From positions 1 to 40,424 of the forward strand of contig SGPL01000307.1 of NCBI GenBank assembly GCA_004802705.1: a stretch of 40,424 bases of DNA, written 5' to 3'. Origin of the DNA: Bondarzewia mesenterica (Eukaryota > Basidiomycota > Agaricomycetes > Russulales > Bondarzewiaceae). The translations under genes and the position numbers were made by a program. Positions 1-10,214 of this stretch are shown one piece after another. Each line of letters opens with the position of its first letter. The stretch's first letter is position 1. The notes under the pieces are model-generated. The model had not been told where the DNA came from. It ran no database searches and saw only the letters and a list, made by a program, of their open reading frames with translations.

Positions 1-577
1 CCGAAGCAGCCCCGACCGAACGCGAGATGCGTCGTCTCGCAGTCTTCAACCATGACATGGCTATTTGTGATTTACTCTCGTTGTGATCATTTTGAAGGTC
101 TTCCTTGAAGTCTGCATAAGTGGACTCGATATGATTGGCTACACCGAAGTCCGAGATGATCTCTAATAGCGGAAAACCAACACCTACAAAGTCTGTCTGT
201 CAGAAAATGGTCAAAAATATGAATATGAGTCAACGCACAAGCGTTCATGAGAAAGCCCTCGGCATCGTGGCTGAGCATCAGTTTTGTTGAGCTCGGAGGC
301 CTCTTTCAAAGGACGAGGTTGGTCGGTACGGCCGTCAAAAAATAGCGCTCTCAACAAAGCGTCGGGAAAGGTCGCGTTGGGGCCCTGGTGATACGATGTT
401 CTGTATGGTCCATTCCAGCCATCCCTTGGCCACTGGCGAAGGCTGCCCACCGGACTGCATTCGAAGAATGGCTTTCTTCTTTGCATATTCGGTAACTGCG
501 TCGCCGAGAAAGTTGTTGACGCTGAGGTTTGAAAATGCTTCAGACAGCTGTTTGGCGGAAATATCCCTATTTGCCAT
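1..577 (-). CDS. Unrecognised protein, 5' part of a gene running off the left edge
   Basis: I do not recognise the family. Reading on the minus strand from the ATG at 577, the product opens with MANRDISAKQLSEAF and stays open for about 80 residues to a stop at 335. A downstream stretch (about 1-189) reads VGFPLLEIISDFGVANHIES and continues open to the window edge. Plausible splices join them: a donor near 420 (GTATCA) to an acceptor near 305, then a donor near 243 (GTGCGT) to an acceptor near 189. The middle exon would then contain LSHDAEGFLMNAC. The composition is ordinary for a soluble protein, with no signal peptide or membrane segment. The DFG triplet alone is not enough to call a kinase, because no other kinase motif is visible. 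Exon borders are inferred and the 3' end is missing. Confidence 0.4.
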
Positions 578-1722
578 TTGGACTTGTACTGGCGGAGGAT
601 GAGCTAGTCGTCATAACATGGAACGACTTGAAACTTACAAATCGAGTGGCTTTCAATGGGTGCTGAAGCGCTGATGGAAAGGTGTTGGAGTAATAAAGAC
701 TTCACAGAAGTACTGGGGGAAAGTGGGTTGAGAAACGAAGAACGGTCGACCTGTGTGCTTTTAAGTACTTGTGATGAACAATAAGCTGATCGATAACATC
801 GAATCACAACAGGTGTTGGCCTCGCAGTGGCTTCATCGATGTTATTGGAACGCCATTAAACTGTTGTTCGTTGCGCCGTCAGTACGTGACTCAGCATGCT
901 TATGTGGCCGCATCACCACCTTGTTCGACGGATGTTCGACGGATTCATTCTCCGACAAGTACAAGAACAACTCGACGTTTGTGAATGGAGCCGTCCCTAA
1001 GCCTGTTATCGAAACTAATCTAAACATGCGCTGATCTCTCTTGTCATCATAGTCTTTCTTCTGATCTGAATTCTGATGACCATGGGTTCGGTACATGTAC
1101 AAGGCTCTTGTACTCAGCAGCGGATTACATCAACTGGCATCTCGAAGAGTAAGCCGTTTGGTGTCCCTCGTCAGGCAAATCCCAATTGGCTCGCGTGTGA
1201 GGGATGGTGATGGCTGAGGACCTTTACAAGACCGAGCAGGCCAACCTAGGCCAACCCGGTCTCGCGTAAGTGCCTGTATATCCGCCATCGACCAGGGCAT
1301 TCGGCTGGTAGGTGCTGGTAGGTGTTTTGTGTGTGCATACGGAGTGAAAGAATTTTTGTCCAATCTACAACCGGCAGATCCAAGACCATCCCCGCGATAC
1401 TGGCCATATCGGAAGACAGATGCCGCATCGCTTACGCCCGGTGGCCTCTGGTGGCCTTGTCTTTTGGTCTCTTCCAAAAAATTTCTTGCGGTTAAGTCAA
1501 TTTGGAATGCTCACGTCGTTGGCGGGTTCATGATATCAGAGGCGATGCGCGCGCGTCTCATTATTCTCTCGGTCAGTCACATTACTATATCCCAAGTATA
1601 ATGCCCGCCATATATAAGTCGCATTTAATATTGTGCTAATAGATTTCGCGATCAGGAGTTGAGATGGCTGATTTTCATCTCTCGGCATCTGTGCAGTTCG
1701 ACCCGTGGCATATCTCAGACGG
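578..1722. other. Stretch without a recognisable gene
   Basis: Only short open frames occur here, none with recognisable protein motifs or a convincing exon structure. Two small local duplications are visible: an 11-bp unit GTTCGACGGAT repeated head to tail near 925-946, and a GGTAGGTG unit repeated near 1308-1326. The 5' flank of the unrecognised minus-strand gene presumably lies just right of 577. Confidence 0.5.
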
Positions 1723-2117
1723 CTGCTAGCGCCTTCGCATATCAACGTTCTGGATGTCTACGCCCTACGTAAATGGTTGCCTGTCCCCTTCTGCACCAAA
1801 AACGTTGGCGACCAGTTTCATCCAACGCGCAGTAAGCTTCTGTCCCTTGTTACTAGTCCCAATGCATAAAATCAATGTTTGCCTTGCAGCGACGTCTTGT
1901 GGGGCACAAAAGGGTGACAATAAGATCAACCTTGACCTGGGCGTCGTCAAGGCGGACAAGAACGCGAACAAGGGTGAGGTTGCGGTGCTGACGGCCGAGA
2001 CGGACATCAACGCTGCGTAAGCGGATGCGATCCACATGCTGTCGACAAGCCGCCAAAGGAGGAGCACAAGTCAGACGCTGCGATGCAGCAGGACTATTAC
2101 CGGAACTTCAGGACAAA
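1723..2117 (+). pseudogene. Decayed C-terminal fragment of a chitin synthase
   Basis: Three pieces match the conserved C-terminal region of fungal chitin synthases, the membrane glycosyltransferases that polymerise N-acetylglucosamine from UDP-GlcNAc. The first, at 1723-1768, reads LLAPSHINVLDVYA. After an intron-like gap ending TTGCAG at 1889 come DVLWGTKG and then DNKINLDLGVVKADKNA. The last piece reads KPPKEEHKSDAAMQQDYYRN and runs up to a GTGAGT donor at 2118. The frame is broken at least three times: an extra G in the AAAAGGG run near 1913, a stop codon TAA at 2018-2020 where the family has a tyrosine, and a missing base near 2047 (ACAAGCC where ACAAAGCC would keep frame). The catalytic region and the rest of the roughly 900-residue protein are absent, so this is a relic and not a gene. 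Family identity is from memory of the conserved motifs. Confidence 0.75.
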
Positions 2118-2283
2118 GTGAGTGCCTATTGTTTGCTTGTCGGAGATTGAGTGCCAATCGATTCCATTGTGTGAATAATTATCAATATGTCATGAGTAGA
2201 GGTGCATATATCGACCATTTCCTGTATCTCAGGCTATCTCAGGTCGCAGTGGTGGGGCCTTGTCCAATGTGAGACCACGTTTT
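2118..2283. other. Flank of the chitin synthase relic, nothing recognised
   Basis: The GTGAGT that closes the relic could start an intron, but no following chitin synthase membrane exon can be read here. Confidence 0.4.
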
Positions 2284-2530
2284 TCACAGAAGATAGTGAC
2301 GGTGACGTTGTCCACGGCCAGGTACATACATTTTTGCGCATGTGGTCAAGAATGTTGACGAATCGAATGCCATTGATACGCCTTGTGTGGTCTGCAGTAT
2401 GAAATCTCGGTGGACGGAAGGAGTAATAAAGATACGTAGCAAGCTTGTAGCCTTGATCGGGACGGCCACGCGTTTTGGGAGGTTTTGGGCGACGTCGATC
2501 ATCCTATTTTTGGTCTAGGTCCCATCTGTC
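2284..2530. repeat. Degenerate dispersed repeat, copy A
   Basis: This segment resembles 4300-4495. Both contain GACGTTGT followed by C(C/A)(C/A)GGCCAGGTACAT and then TTGCGCAT, later CCATTGA, TGGTCT, GGACGGAA and finally ATACGTA. Copy B carries about 45 extra bases in the middle. The right part of copy A (about 2452-2530, CTTGATCGGGACGG through GACGTCGATCA) is also similar to 8467-8540. Minus-strand reading gives short peptide-like stretches in shifting frames, so it may be a duplicated gene fragment, but I cannot name it. Confidence 0.45.
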
Positions 2531-3518
2531 GGCGTCAAATTGATCAATTAATTCGGTTGCTTCCGTGACCGCAGGTAATGTTTGAAACCTACTGCCCGTC
2601 AACTTGGATTATTATCTACTCTTGTGGCTATAGTTCAAGTCGTGGCACCTCGAGGCTTTGTGCCATTGTGTTTTGGGCGGATGAGCCCTAATGTACCGAG
2701 GCTGAAGGGTATACTGAATGTGGGCCACCATCACTGGCTGCGTCTCCCCATCCTCTCTTCCCTCCCCTCCCTCGAGCCCCCCTCCTTTTGCAAAAAACTG
2801 TACTGCGCGGTGCTGCCTGTTTATCACTATCAGATCCCAACTACATGAACCCTCCGCTACTCCCTCTTGCAGTGGCACGCCTATTGCTTTCCTTTGAGTA
2901 CGCCTCCTCCTGATGTCTTCTCTCTCAAATCTGCATCAAGACTGCATCAAGGCGTCACTACAATGGCGTATTAAGTTGCACTTATAATTCTGATTCCAGT
3001 CACATTGAACTAGAAATGGTGGCCATCAATCACGACGACGGCTGGGCAAGATCGTTTTCAAGTACGATGACCACAGTCAGAGAACAATTGATATAGACAC
3101 AAAGAACAGGACTTGGACAACTCACTTCACTTGTGGACTCCGACTGCTATCTGGACGACGCAACTGTCTTCTGCTTCTACTAGGAACTTGGCTCTCTCTC
3201 ACATCCATTCTGGTCTCTCTATTTGCTGGCAACGTAAATCTTCGGGTCTTTATACGCAGGGTAACAATGTCGAAAACGTGGGGCTCTTTGGTTCTCACTA
3301 TTTGCAAAGCTGTATCTGGTTGCCGACTAGGGATCGACTTGCAGGCACTCTGGGTGTTGTCTGTTCTGTGGTTCTCGTCTCGCGCTTTCCTCTGTTCGCA
3401 TACTCTGGTCCTCTCGCTTTCCGATTCGTGGATCTTATTGTCGCGGTTGCATGTTTCTCGTCTTTCACTGGCTACACCTGGGATCGGCTTCTGAATTCTC
3501 CGGTAGCGACAATCTTCA
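2531..3518. other. Stretch without a recognisable gene
   Basis: The longest open frame (3113-3610, plus, 165 codons) is rich in Ser, Leu and Trp, shows no family motif and runs into the repeat block, so I do not call it. A pyrimidine-rich tract is present at 2743-2790. Confidence 0.4.
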
Positions 3519-4195
3519 GCGACACTCGTTTTCTTACTTATAGCGACTGTGTGGAAGTCACCTATGTGACACCCATCCTAAGTTTAAATCCTGTGTACAT
3601 CCTTCAATGAACTCATGTTAACATGACTCAAGATTAGCACGATAAGGACGACTCTGCAAGAGATGGGGCCGTCAACAGGGGGGTGATCTCTCTCTTGTGA
3701 GTCCTCATACTATCTCGTGCATTTTCTCCTCAATGATACCATTCTATCTGTTGCATTTAGGCAATTCTTCTCCTCTTATTTACGGCGATAGTGTGACATG
3801 AATATTATCCATGTGCCTTCGAGAAACCCACGTCAACGCAACGCAAGATTATCAAGATGCTTCAAACCCTGCAAGAGATGGGGCCATCAACGGGAGGCCA
3901 ACCTCCTCCTTGTGAGTCCTCATTCCTTCCGCGTAGCTTTGCTTGTTGCAGATTCCTTTCTCATTTTTGCTTTGTCGTACTTAGACACCCTAGCGGCAAC
4001 ACACTCAGGCGACTCTTCTCTTCTTCCTTACGGTGACTCGGACTTTGTGATTCTCATCTTAACTTGGAGTGTATCTGCTATGTTAATGCAACACGAGATT
4101 GTCAATGGCCTTGAAGCACGACAAGGACGATCCTGCAAGAGATGGGGTCGTCAACGAGGTGAGACCTCTCCCTTGTGAGTCACTCTTTCTCTCTG
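3519..4195. repeat. Three degenerate tandem copies of a 215-265 bp unit
   Basis: The core CTGCAAGAGATGGGG recurs at 3654, 3869 and 4133. Each copy is followed by a purine-rich stretch and then CTTGTGAGTC. A second shared block, roughly GGCGA-N-TCTTCTCTTCTT, recurs at about 3519, 3764 and 4009, near-constant spacings of 245 bp. Copies 1 and 3 share the longer upstream sequence CACGA(T/C)AAGGACGA. Copy 3 has one frame that reads HDKDDPARDGVVNE before GTGAGA, while copy 1 has a stop just before the block. This suggests duplicated exon-plus-intron units of an old gene, or simply non-coding tandem duplication. No function is inferred. Confidence 0.6.
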
Positions 4196-4299
4196 GATCA
4201 CCTTGCGCAATGGCGATGCCTCATTTTTCTTGTTTTGCATGGCGGCCAAAGTCGCGCATTTCACTGTTGCAGAATCCAGCCGGGATCGAAAAATGGTAA

Positions 4300-4495
4300 T
4301 GAATGACGTTGTTCAAGGCCAGGTACATGTAGCGTTGCGCATCTGCTCGAGGATCTGACTCCGTTCTGCCCATAATCCAATTTATGTACGAGCGATCCTC
4401 ATTCATGATAAATTAATACCATTGAGATTTCTTATATGGTCTACTGGATAAGATCCAGGTGAACGAAAGGACGGAAAAGGATACGTACGCTGAGA
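4300..4495. repeat. Degenerate dispersed repeat, copy B
   Basis: This is the partner of the copy at 2284-2460, in the same orientation about 2 kb away. The best shared stretch is GACGTTGTTCAAGGCCAGG. It lies immediately right of the tandem array, so the whole 2.3-4.5 kb interval seems to have grown by local duplication. There is no intact reading frame. Confidence 0.45.
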
Positions 4496-4994
4496 TGGAA
4501 GACATTGTACAAAGACTTGTCAGACGGGAAGGCAACAATGACTGAGGGAGGGGGGATAAAGTAACGTCCGTTCGTGGAGAATGGGTGATTCCAGCACTGC
4601 CGGCGCAACGAGCATGCGGAAAGTGAGCAACAGAAAATGAGCGTACCAGCCGCTTTCGCTCGAAGGGAAAAACAATAAGGGAATGTACGTTCTCAATGAG
4701 CTTTGGAGAGTCAGCAGAAGTCGAAACTTCGAAACCATACTAACCTGATGGCCAGGTGGTGAAATGATACACTAGACGCAATATCAGAAGACAAAAAAAG
4801 AAAATGCAGGAAACAATAGCTGATGGCCTAGCAAAAAGTCAACAGTCAACGAGCAGGAAAACGTTCGCTGCACAGCCAAAATAACACCTTGACAAGCAGT
4901 AGGTCTACAAAATTCTAGTTTGGGAACGGAACTTGTCGCGTAAAGGGAGGGACGGTTATGGATAGTGGGGATGATTTCTCGCTTCCTCCTAAAG
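4496..4994. other. Downstream flank of the STAND gene, nothing recognised
   Basis: A 72-codon minus-strand frame (4520-4738) is hydrophobic, but it has no start context or family motif that would support a gene. The interval probably holds the 3' untranslated region of the gene that ends at 4995. Confidence 0.4.
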
Positions 4995-7880
4995 TCACTC
5001 CGCTTCCTGCAACCGACCTAAGCTCCTGAACGTCTGTGCCAGGTTGAAAATTGCCCAGAATGTGTCCGGCTGCTCCTGTCCAAGCATTCGCCGTCTTGTC
5101 TCCATTACCACCGCCTGTAGCGACTCAGCCTCCCTCCACCGACCCTGGTTCCCGAATGTCAACGCTAGGTTGTTCATGGCTGAGAGCGTGCCCGGATGCT
5201 CCTCGCCGAGTACTTGCCGACTCANCTTCATTACCATCAACTGCAGCGATTCCGCGTCCTTCCAACGACCGTGGTTCCTGAATGTCGACGCCAGGTTGGC
5301 CATGGCCAACAGCGTGTCCGGATGCTCCTCACCGAGCACTCGCTGACTCGTCTTCATTACCACCACCTGCAGTGACTCCGCCTCCTTCCACCGACCCTGT
5401 TTCCCAAATGTCGACGCTAGGTTGTTCATGGCTGAGAGCATCGCCGGATGCTCCTCGCCAAGCGTTCGCCGACTCGTCTCCATTACCACCACCTGNAGCG
5501 ATTCTGCCTCCTTCCACCGACCCTGTTTCCCAAATGTCGACGCCAGGCTGGCCATGGCCGCAACCGTGTCGGGATGGTCCTCACCGAGCACTCGCTGTCT
5601 CGTCTCCGTTACCTCCTCCTCTAGCAATTCTGCCTCCTTCCACCGACCTTGCTTCCTGAATATCGATGCCAGGCTGGCCATGGCTGTGAGCGTCTCCAGA
5701 TGCTCCTCGCCGAGCACTCGCCGACTCATCTCCATTGCCACCATCTGCAGCAACTCCGCATCCTTCCACCGACCCTGTCTCAAAAGTGTCGATGCCAGGT
5801 TGTTCATGGCTTTGAGCATGTCCGGATGCTCCTGCCCGAGTACTTGCTGTCTCATCTCCATTACTACGAACCTCAACCCTCTCGCCGCCTCCCATCGCCC
5901 GCCCTCATCATACGCCAACCCAAATCTTGATGCAATGTCCGACTTAGGCTTCGAATTCCATTTTAGTGCTTCCGTTATGTGAGGCAGAAGTCTCCGTCTG
6001 AACCCATAATCCTCCGATCCTAATTCCCACTTCATTGACACACCGAGGATGCACTGTGTGCATCCGACGGTCGATGCAACGTTCGTGATCGTGGTCTGGC
6101 TCCAAGAATGCACTAGTGGATGAATCGACAGTAGCTGCGACTCTGCCGCAAAATCGATCAGTGAGTACGAACGGATCTCCGTGATGACCTTCTTGAATAG
6201 TAACGTGTCCCAGCGTCCGTCAGAATTCCGGAAATTTCCAAGGAAAGTCTTGCACACACTCAGATCAGGCTCGATGTCAGGAATGACGGGTTCGTACGGA
6301 TCGCTGTTTCGAGTGGCATTTTCGAATATTGCTTCCGAGATTCCTTCGTGATGCAGGAACGAGCATATCTGTAAGAATTCTTGTGCCAATCGACCGAGCC
6401 ACTTGAAACTCATCGCCCACGTCGTGTAAACGGTCCACTCGTAGTCATCAGGCTTTTGGACCTCATCACGATATTCCTCCAGAAGGTCCGCTCGGCGCTG
6501 CCGATGCAACTCGAGGTACTCTGTAAAAGTGAAATCAGTTTTCTTCATGTACGCGCCGGCCTGAACGACAGCCAAAGCGAGATATCCCAATTCCTTGACA
6601 GTACTCAGTAACGATGCAATCTCTCACATGAATCGGATTTCCTACCTTAACAATTTCCCTGGCCGCGGCTTCCATCTCATCGGTACGGTCAGTCTCTGTC
6701 ATCGTTAGCAGAAGGTCCATCGCATCGTCAGGGGTCATGTCTGCAATCTGACTTGACTGAGTAGCGTGGCTACGCATTTCACGATTTCGACTGGTAATGA
6801 TGATATTGCCGTGTGAGCAAGGAGGGAAATACGTGCGCAGGTTGAGGGATGGGTCGTCCGCATTATTGAATAGAAGCAACCAGTTCTCGCGTTGCCTGAC
6901 AAGCCAGGATATTGCGTCCTGAGCAGAATCGCCAATGCCTTCTGCTAGCGCTATATTCTTTAGGTCAGTGTCAATCGTATCAGCCGTGCTCGCATCGGCG
7001 AAGAAGACGTCCGAGAATCTGTGCAGGAGAGTTTGTCACGATGTCCAAGCCATAGAGATGCTACTTACCGACTTGGCTGAACATCCATTTGACACTCCTG
7101 CACGAACTCGTATGTTAGCTGGCTCTTTCCCGCTCCCCCGAGCCCGTACAGAACATATACACGCTGTTGATTCTACGGCGAACAGGCTGTGCATTCGTGA
7201 AAGGATATCTGCCCTTCTGGTGAAAATGTCGGATGGAGGAGGGCACCTCTTGCGACCTGATTTCCGGTCCGTCGAAGGTTGTTCAATGATAGCGTGCCCA
7301 CGGCGTAGCGAATTTCTATCAGAGATAGTGACTATCATCGAGAATCAGATTGTGAGTTGTGAAACAAATGCTGGTACCACGGTAGCTGCGCCACTCGTTC
7401 CATTACGATACACATCGAATCCAAGACCCTGTAGGACTCTGCCGCTCAAAGACATGGACCATATTGTTAGATGTACACACGGACCCATTGAATTTCTCGA
7501 TATCGGCAACGAGTGCCAGATGGGCGTCCTTCCATTTGCCTTCCATGCGATCTCGCAAGCCGATCCAAAAGCAAGCTGCACGAAGAGCGAGCTGACGACA
7601 CGCCTCTTTATTGGATTTGATCGCCTGATCGCAAGCAGAAAAGAGGTCTTCCGAGACCATCTCCAGTCAAGGCAGAGGATGTACATACCTTGAGTGATGC
7701 CAAGATCTTGACTATGATGGACGCTGCGATAGAGGCAGGAGCACAACCGGCCGCGTTTCCAACGCCATTAACGACGTTTGCGATGAGAGAAGATATATCG
7801 ATTGCAGCATCCGCAAGCGGAGTCGAAGACGTGGCTGGTGCAACTGGGGTGTTCTTGGAAAATGTAGCGAATAATAACAT
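4995..7880 (-). CDS. STAND protein: NB-ARC NTPase with kinesin-light-chain TPR repeats
   Basis: This is a large NLR-like protein of the fungal STAND class. Members are thought to act as nucleotide-switched receptors, often linked to non-self recognition. Exon 1 (7689-7880, MLLFATFSKN...) and exon 2 (from 7624) form an alpha-helical N-terminal region. They are separated by a 64-nt intron (7625-7688). The NTPase core shows a P-loop YGLGGAGKSQL near 7110-7150, a Walker-B-like LLLFNNADD near 6855, a sensor-like HGNIIITSRNREMR and ELGYLALAVVQAGAYM. Introns are at about 7014-7063 and 6594-6645. The C-terminus carries seven to eight 42-residue TPRs with GRW-(K/R)-(D/E)-AE-x-L and LGEEHP signatures, ending at TGA 4995-4997. 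There are two N calls. Between MHSLFA and QQRVYVLYG the frame shifts by one base (near 7165-7180) with no room for an intron. So either the gene is broken ahead of the P-loop or the sequence has an error. Splicing between about 7340 and 7450 is unresolved. Confidence 0.8.
4998..5890 (-). repeat. 126-bp tandem repeats encoding TPRs
   Basis: About seven head-to-tail units of 126 bp lie inside the STAND gene, each encoding one 42-residue kinesin-light-chain TPR. On the plus strand each unit carries CTTCCACCGACC(CTG) and GAGCACTCG-like blocks. Neighbouring units are very similar, while the first and last are more diverged, which is usual when internal units are exchanged or duplicated. The regularity also keeps the antisense frames open (for example 5422-5982 plus), which are shadows. 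Confidence 0.85.
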
Positions 7881-8983
7881 TTGAGACTGGAGGATGGAGA
7901 GAAGGGATGAAGGGGGATGTGGGTTCGCCGTGTTGCAACGAAGTCAGATAGCACCGCATGAGCGCCTGTGTGCTATACTAGTATCTCACGCAGAAACTTC
8001 GAAATTTGAATACAAGGACTGACTGATCGAATACCTTCGAATACTCATCACGAAAACTTTAAAAAGGGCGGTGTAGATTCTAGAAAGACCATACATAGCT
8101 ATTCCTCACACAGCCCTGCATTTACCAAGGCCTCGATATGCTCGACAGTCTCATTGACGCATTCTGCCTGCCAGAAACATTCACATGGACTGCATGGCTT
8201 TTGAGGAACTAAGCTTGAGAACCATGAAAGTTGAAGCAGAATTTCGAGTGGTAGTAGACAGTTCCCGGCGTACCTGGAGCGCACAACGACCATCGCTCAA
8301 ATTTCACCATTTCACTTGTTTGTCGTCCGTACCAATGCCAGTCGATACTTGCACGTCCTGCGATGAGATAGAAATAGGGCTCCGGCGAAGATGAGAGACA
8401 TCAAAATATTGGCGGCGCGTTCTCTGCACCGTGACCGTGCTTGCTGGAAGGTTCATACGGCTTGTCTCGGTCTTGATTAGGATGGTCAGGCATTTTGGTC
8501 GACGTCGATCACCCAATGTTTGATCGGAGTCCGAATTTCTTTTCGTGTCTGTCGTTGGGAACACAATCTCCCTTCCTGTATTCGGCAGATGGCCTCAATG
8601 CCGGTCCGATGCATGCAGCCGATGGCGACTGCACCACAGAATGCACCCCACTTCCCAAAGCTGCGAAGAAACCGTGAATACATAACAGGAAAAAAAAAAT
8701 TCCGTTGGCAGCTGTGAGGATGGCCATTGTGAGACGAAAGGCGATCGTGCCGCTGTCCCGGCTCGCAAGAGTCATTAGCGCATAGCATGGGCTAAACGTT
8801 TGCACCATCGAATGATGGGGATGGGCGGACTCCAATTCGTAGAGGATTGTTCTCATTCGGGGATGATGCATACCGCAGCTATATAGACTGGAAAAACCGC
8901 GTCGGAGGGAAAGAACAAACAAGACATAACTAGCCCGCGAACTGGAACACACCCGCGTCCACTGTCTGTTTCGCATTCTTACG
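7881..8983. other. Intergenic stretch between divergent genes, nothing certain
   Basis: The STAND gene starts leftward at 7880 and the zinc-finger gene rightward at 8984, so promoters for both should lie here. A segment at 8467-8540 resembles part of the repeat at 2452-2530. A minus-strand frame (8509-9144) contains a hydrophobic run near 8660-8720, but it overlaps the zinc-finger gene, lacks a family match and is not called. A minus-strand piece ending at 8099 reads ECFWQAECVNETVEHIEALV and could be a fragment, but no gene can be built around it. Confidence 0.4.
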
Positions 8984-10214
8984 ATGATTTCGTACAACTT
9001 GAATGAGCCATTTCCGTCGTCGTCGTGCGACGGGCTCCAGTTGCCATCCGGATTTTTCAATGGCGGAGTCCAAGAGGCGCCACCAGAACTCGACCGTCTT
9101 GGAGAGGAATTTCCGCCGCTGTCAGCTCTAATGTGCTCGGACAATATCGGGCTATCTCAGAGTTTTCTGACGGTAAGTATGCTCTGTTCACACAGAAAAG
9201 ATGACACACCACTCACCTTCATCGCCTCTGCCTCAGGATGCAAATACGGTTGTCGGGGGGTACCTTCACGCCTCATACCAATCGCCTCTCTCTTCGCACC
9301 AATATTCTCCGCGAGCACTTCACCCATACGCTGCTCTCCCCGACTACGATCACCTTCCAATGACCGCCGACATTGCCAACCACATTTCCTATGATTTTTC
9401 GCCGCAATGTAGGAATTGGTCTGATTTGCAGTCGGAGTCCATGACATCAATCTCGCACCAAGCTTCGTCTTCAGGCCCTGCCCATCTGAGCCTTGGCATG
9501 TCGGGTACTTTATTCGCACCATCGTTCCTTCAAATACTGCTCGAATCAAACCCGGACACATCACCCCCACCTCGGACACACGAATGGTACCTGCGGGTGC
9601 CCCACCCGGCTCATGACCCTGACCAGTGGGGCTCCAATTTGCCACCTTTCATATCATCATCTTCTACTCCGCCTGGGACAGTAGACGACGTCCGGGACGG
9701 TATGTTTCACGATACGAGCATCTCAAGCCTCCAATCTGAGACTCGACAGGGGGACACGCATGCCCTCCGAAACACGATCCATAAATCAAAGGTGCACGAA
9801 AAGGAGGATTCGCCCGCACACGCATCATCCTTCGACAGTTTACAGATGTCAGATGAAGGGCCAGCGGCTCAGTGGCCTATCAGAAAACGAAAGGCCAGGG
9901 TGATGGCGAGTGGATCAAGGGAGCGTAAGAGGAAGAGGGCAAAGAACGAGAGGACGGAGTGGTCCTGCGATGATCCAAGGTGCAGGAAGAATGGCGCACC
10001 GGGGTATTTTGGCACGAAGGACGACCTGGGAAGACACCTGAGACACACAAAGGTGCATGCATCGCCCGATGCTTCCTTCCCATGCACATATTGCGATGTT
10101 GTTCTTACTCGCAAAGATGCATGGGGGAAGCACCAGAGATGCAAGCATCCTGAGATGGTGGGGACGTCAGGAGAAAAAATCAATGGGAGCGCGGGACCAT
10201 TGGTATCGTATTGA
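8984..10214 (+). CDS. C2H2 zinc-finger protein, probable transcription factor
   Basis: Two exons encode 388 residues: 8984-9172 and 9237-10214. They are joined in phase 0 across a 64-nt intron with ends GTAAGT and CTCAG. The first 260 residues or so are low in structure, rich in Ser, Pro and His. A strongly basic stretch follows (IRKRKARVMASGSRERKRKR), a likely nuclear localisation signal. Two zinc fingers sit near the C-terminus. The first is atypical, with C-x4-C (CDDPRC) and histidines in GRHLRHTKVH. The second is classic, CTYC-x12-H-x4-H (ending KHQRCKH). This layout of a disordered N-terminus and C-terminal paired fingers is common in agaricomycete regulators. Target genes cannot be told from the sequence. 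The start at 8984 is the first ATG of the open exon; upstream frames are closed. Confidence 0.82.

Noticed and set aside
1..189. DFG triplet suggesting a protein kinase
   Set aside because: No catalytic loop, APE or glycine loop is visible nearby; a single triplet is not evidence.
3113..3610. Plus-strand frame of 165 codons
   Set aside because: It has no family motif, an unusual Ser/Leu/Trp composition and runs into the tandem repeats; codon pattern gives no support.
5044..5982. Long plus-strand open frames across the TPR region
   Set aside because: They are antisense shadows of the 126-bp TPR repeats; repetition of a stop-free unit keeps them open and the peptides are low in complexity.
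8509..9144. Minus-strand frame of 211 codons with a hydrophobic run
   Set aside because: It overlaps the first exon of the zinc-finger gene, shows no family motif, and its hydrophobic part lies outside any supported exon chain.
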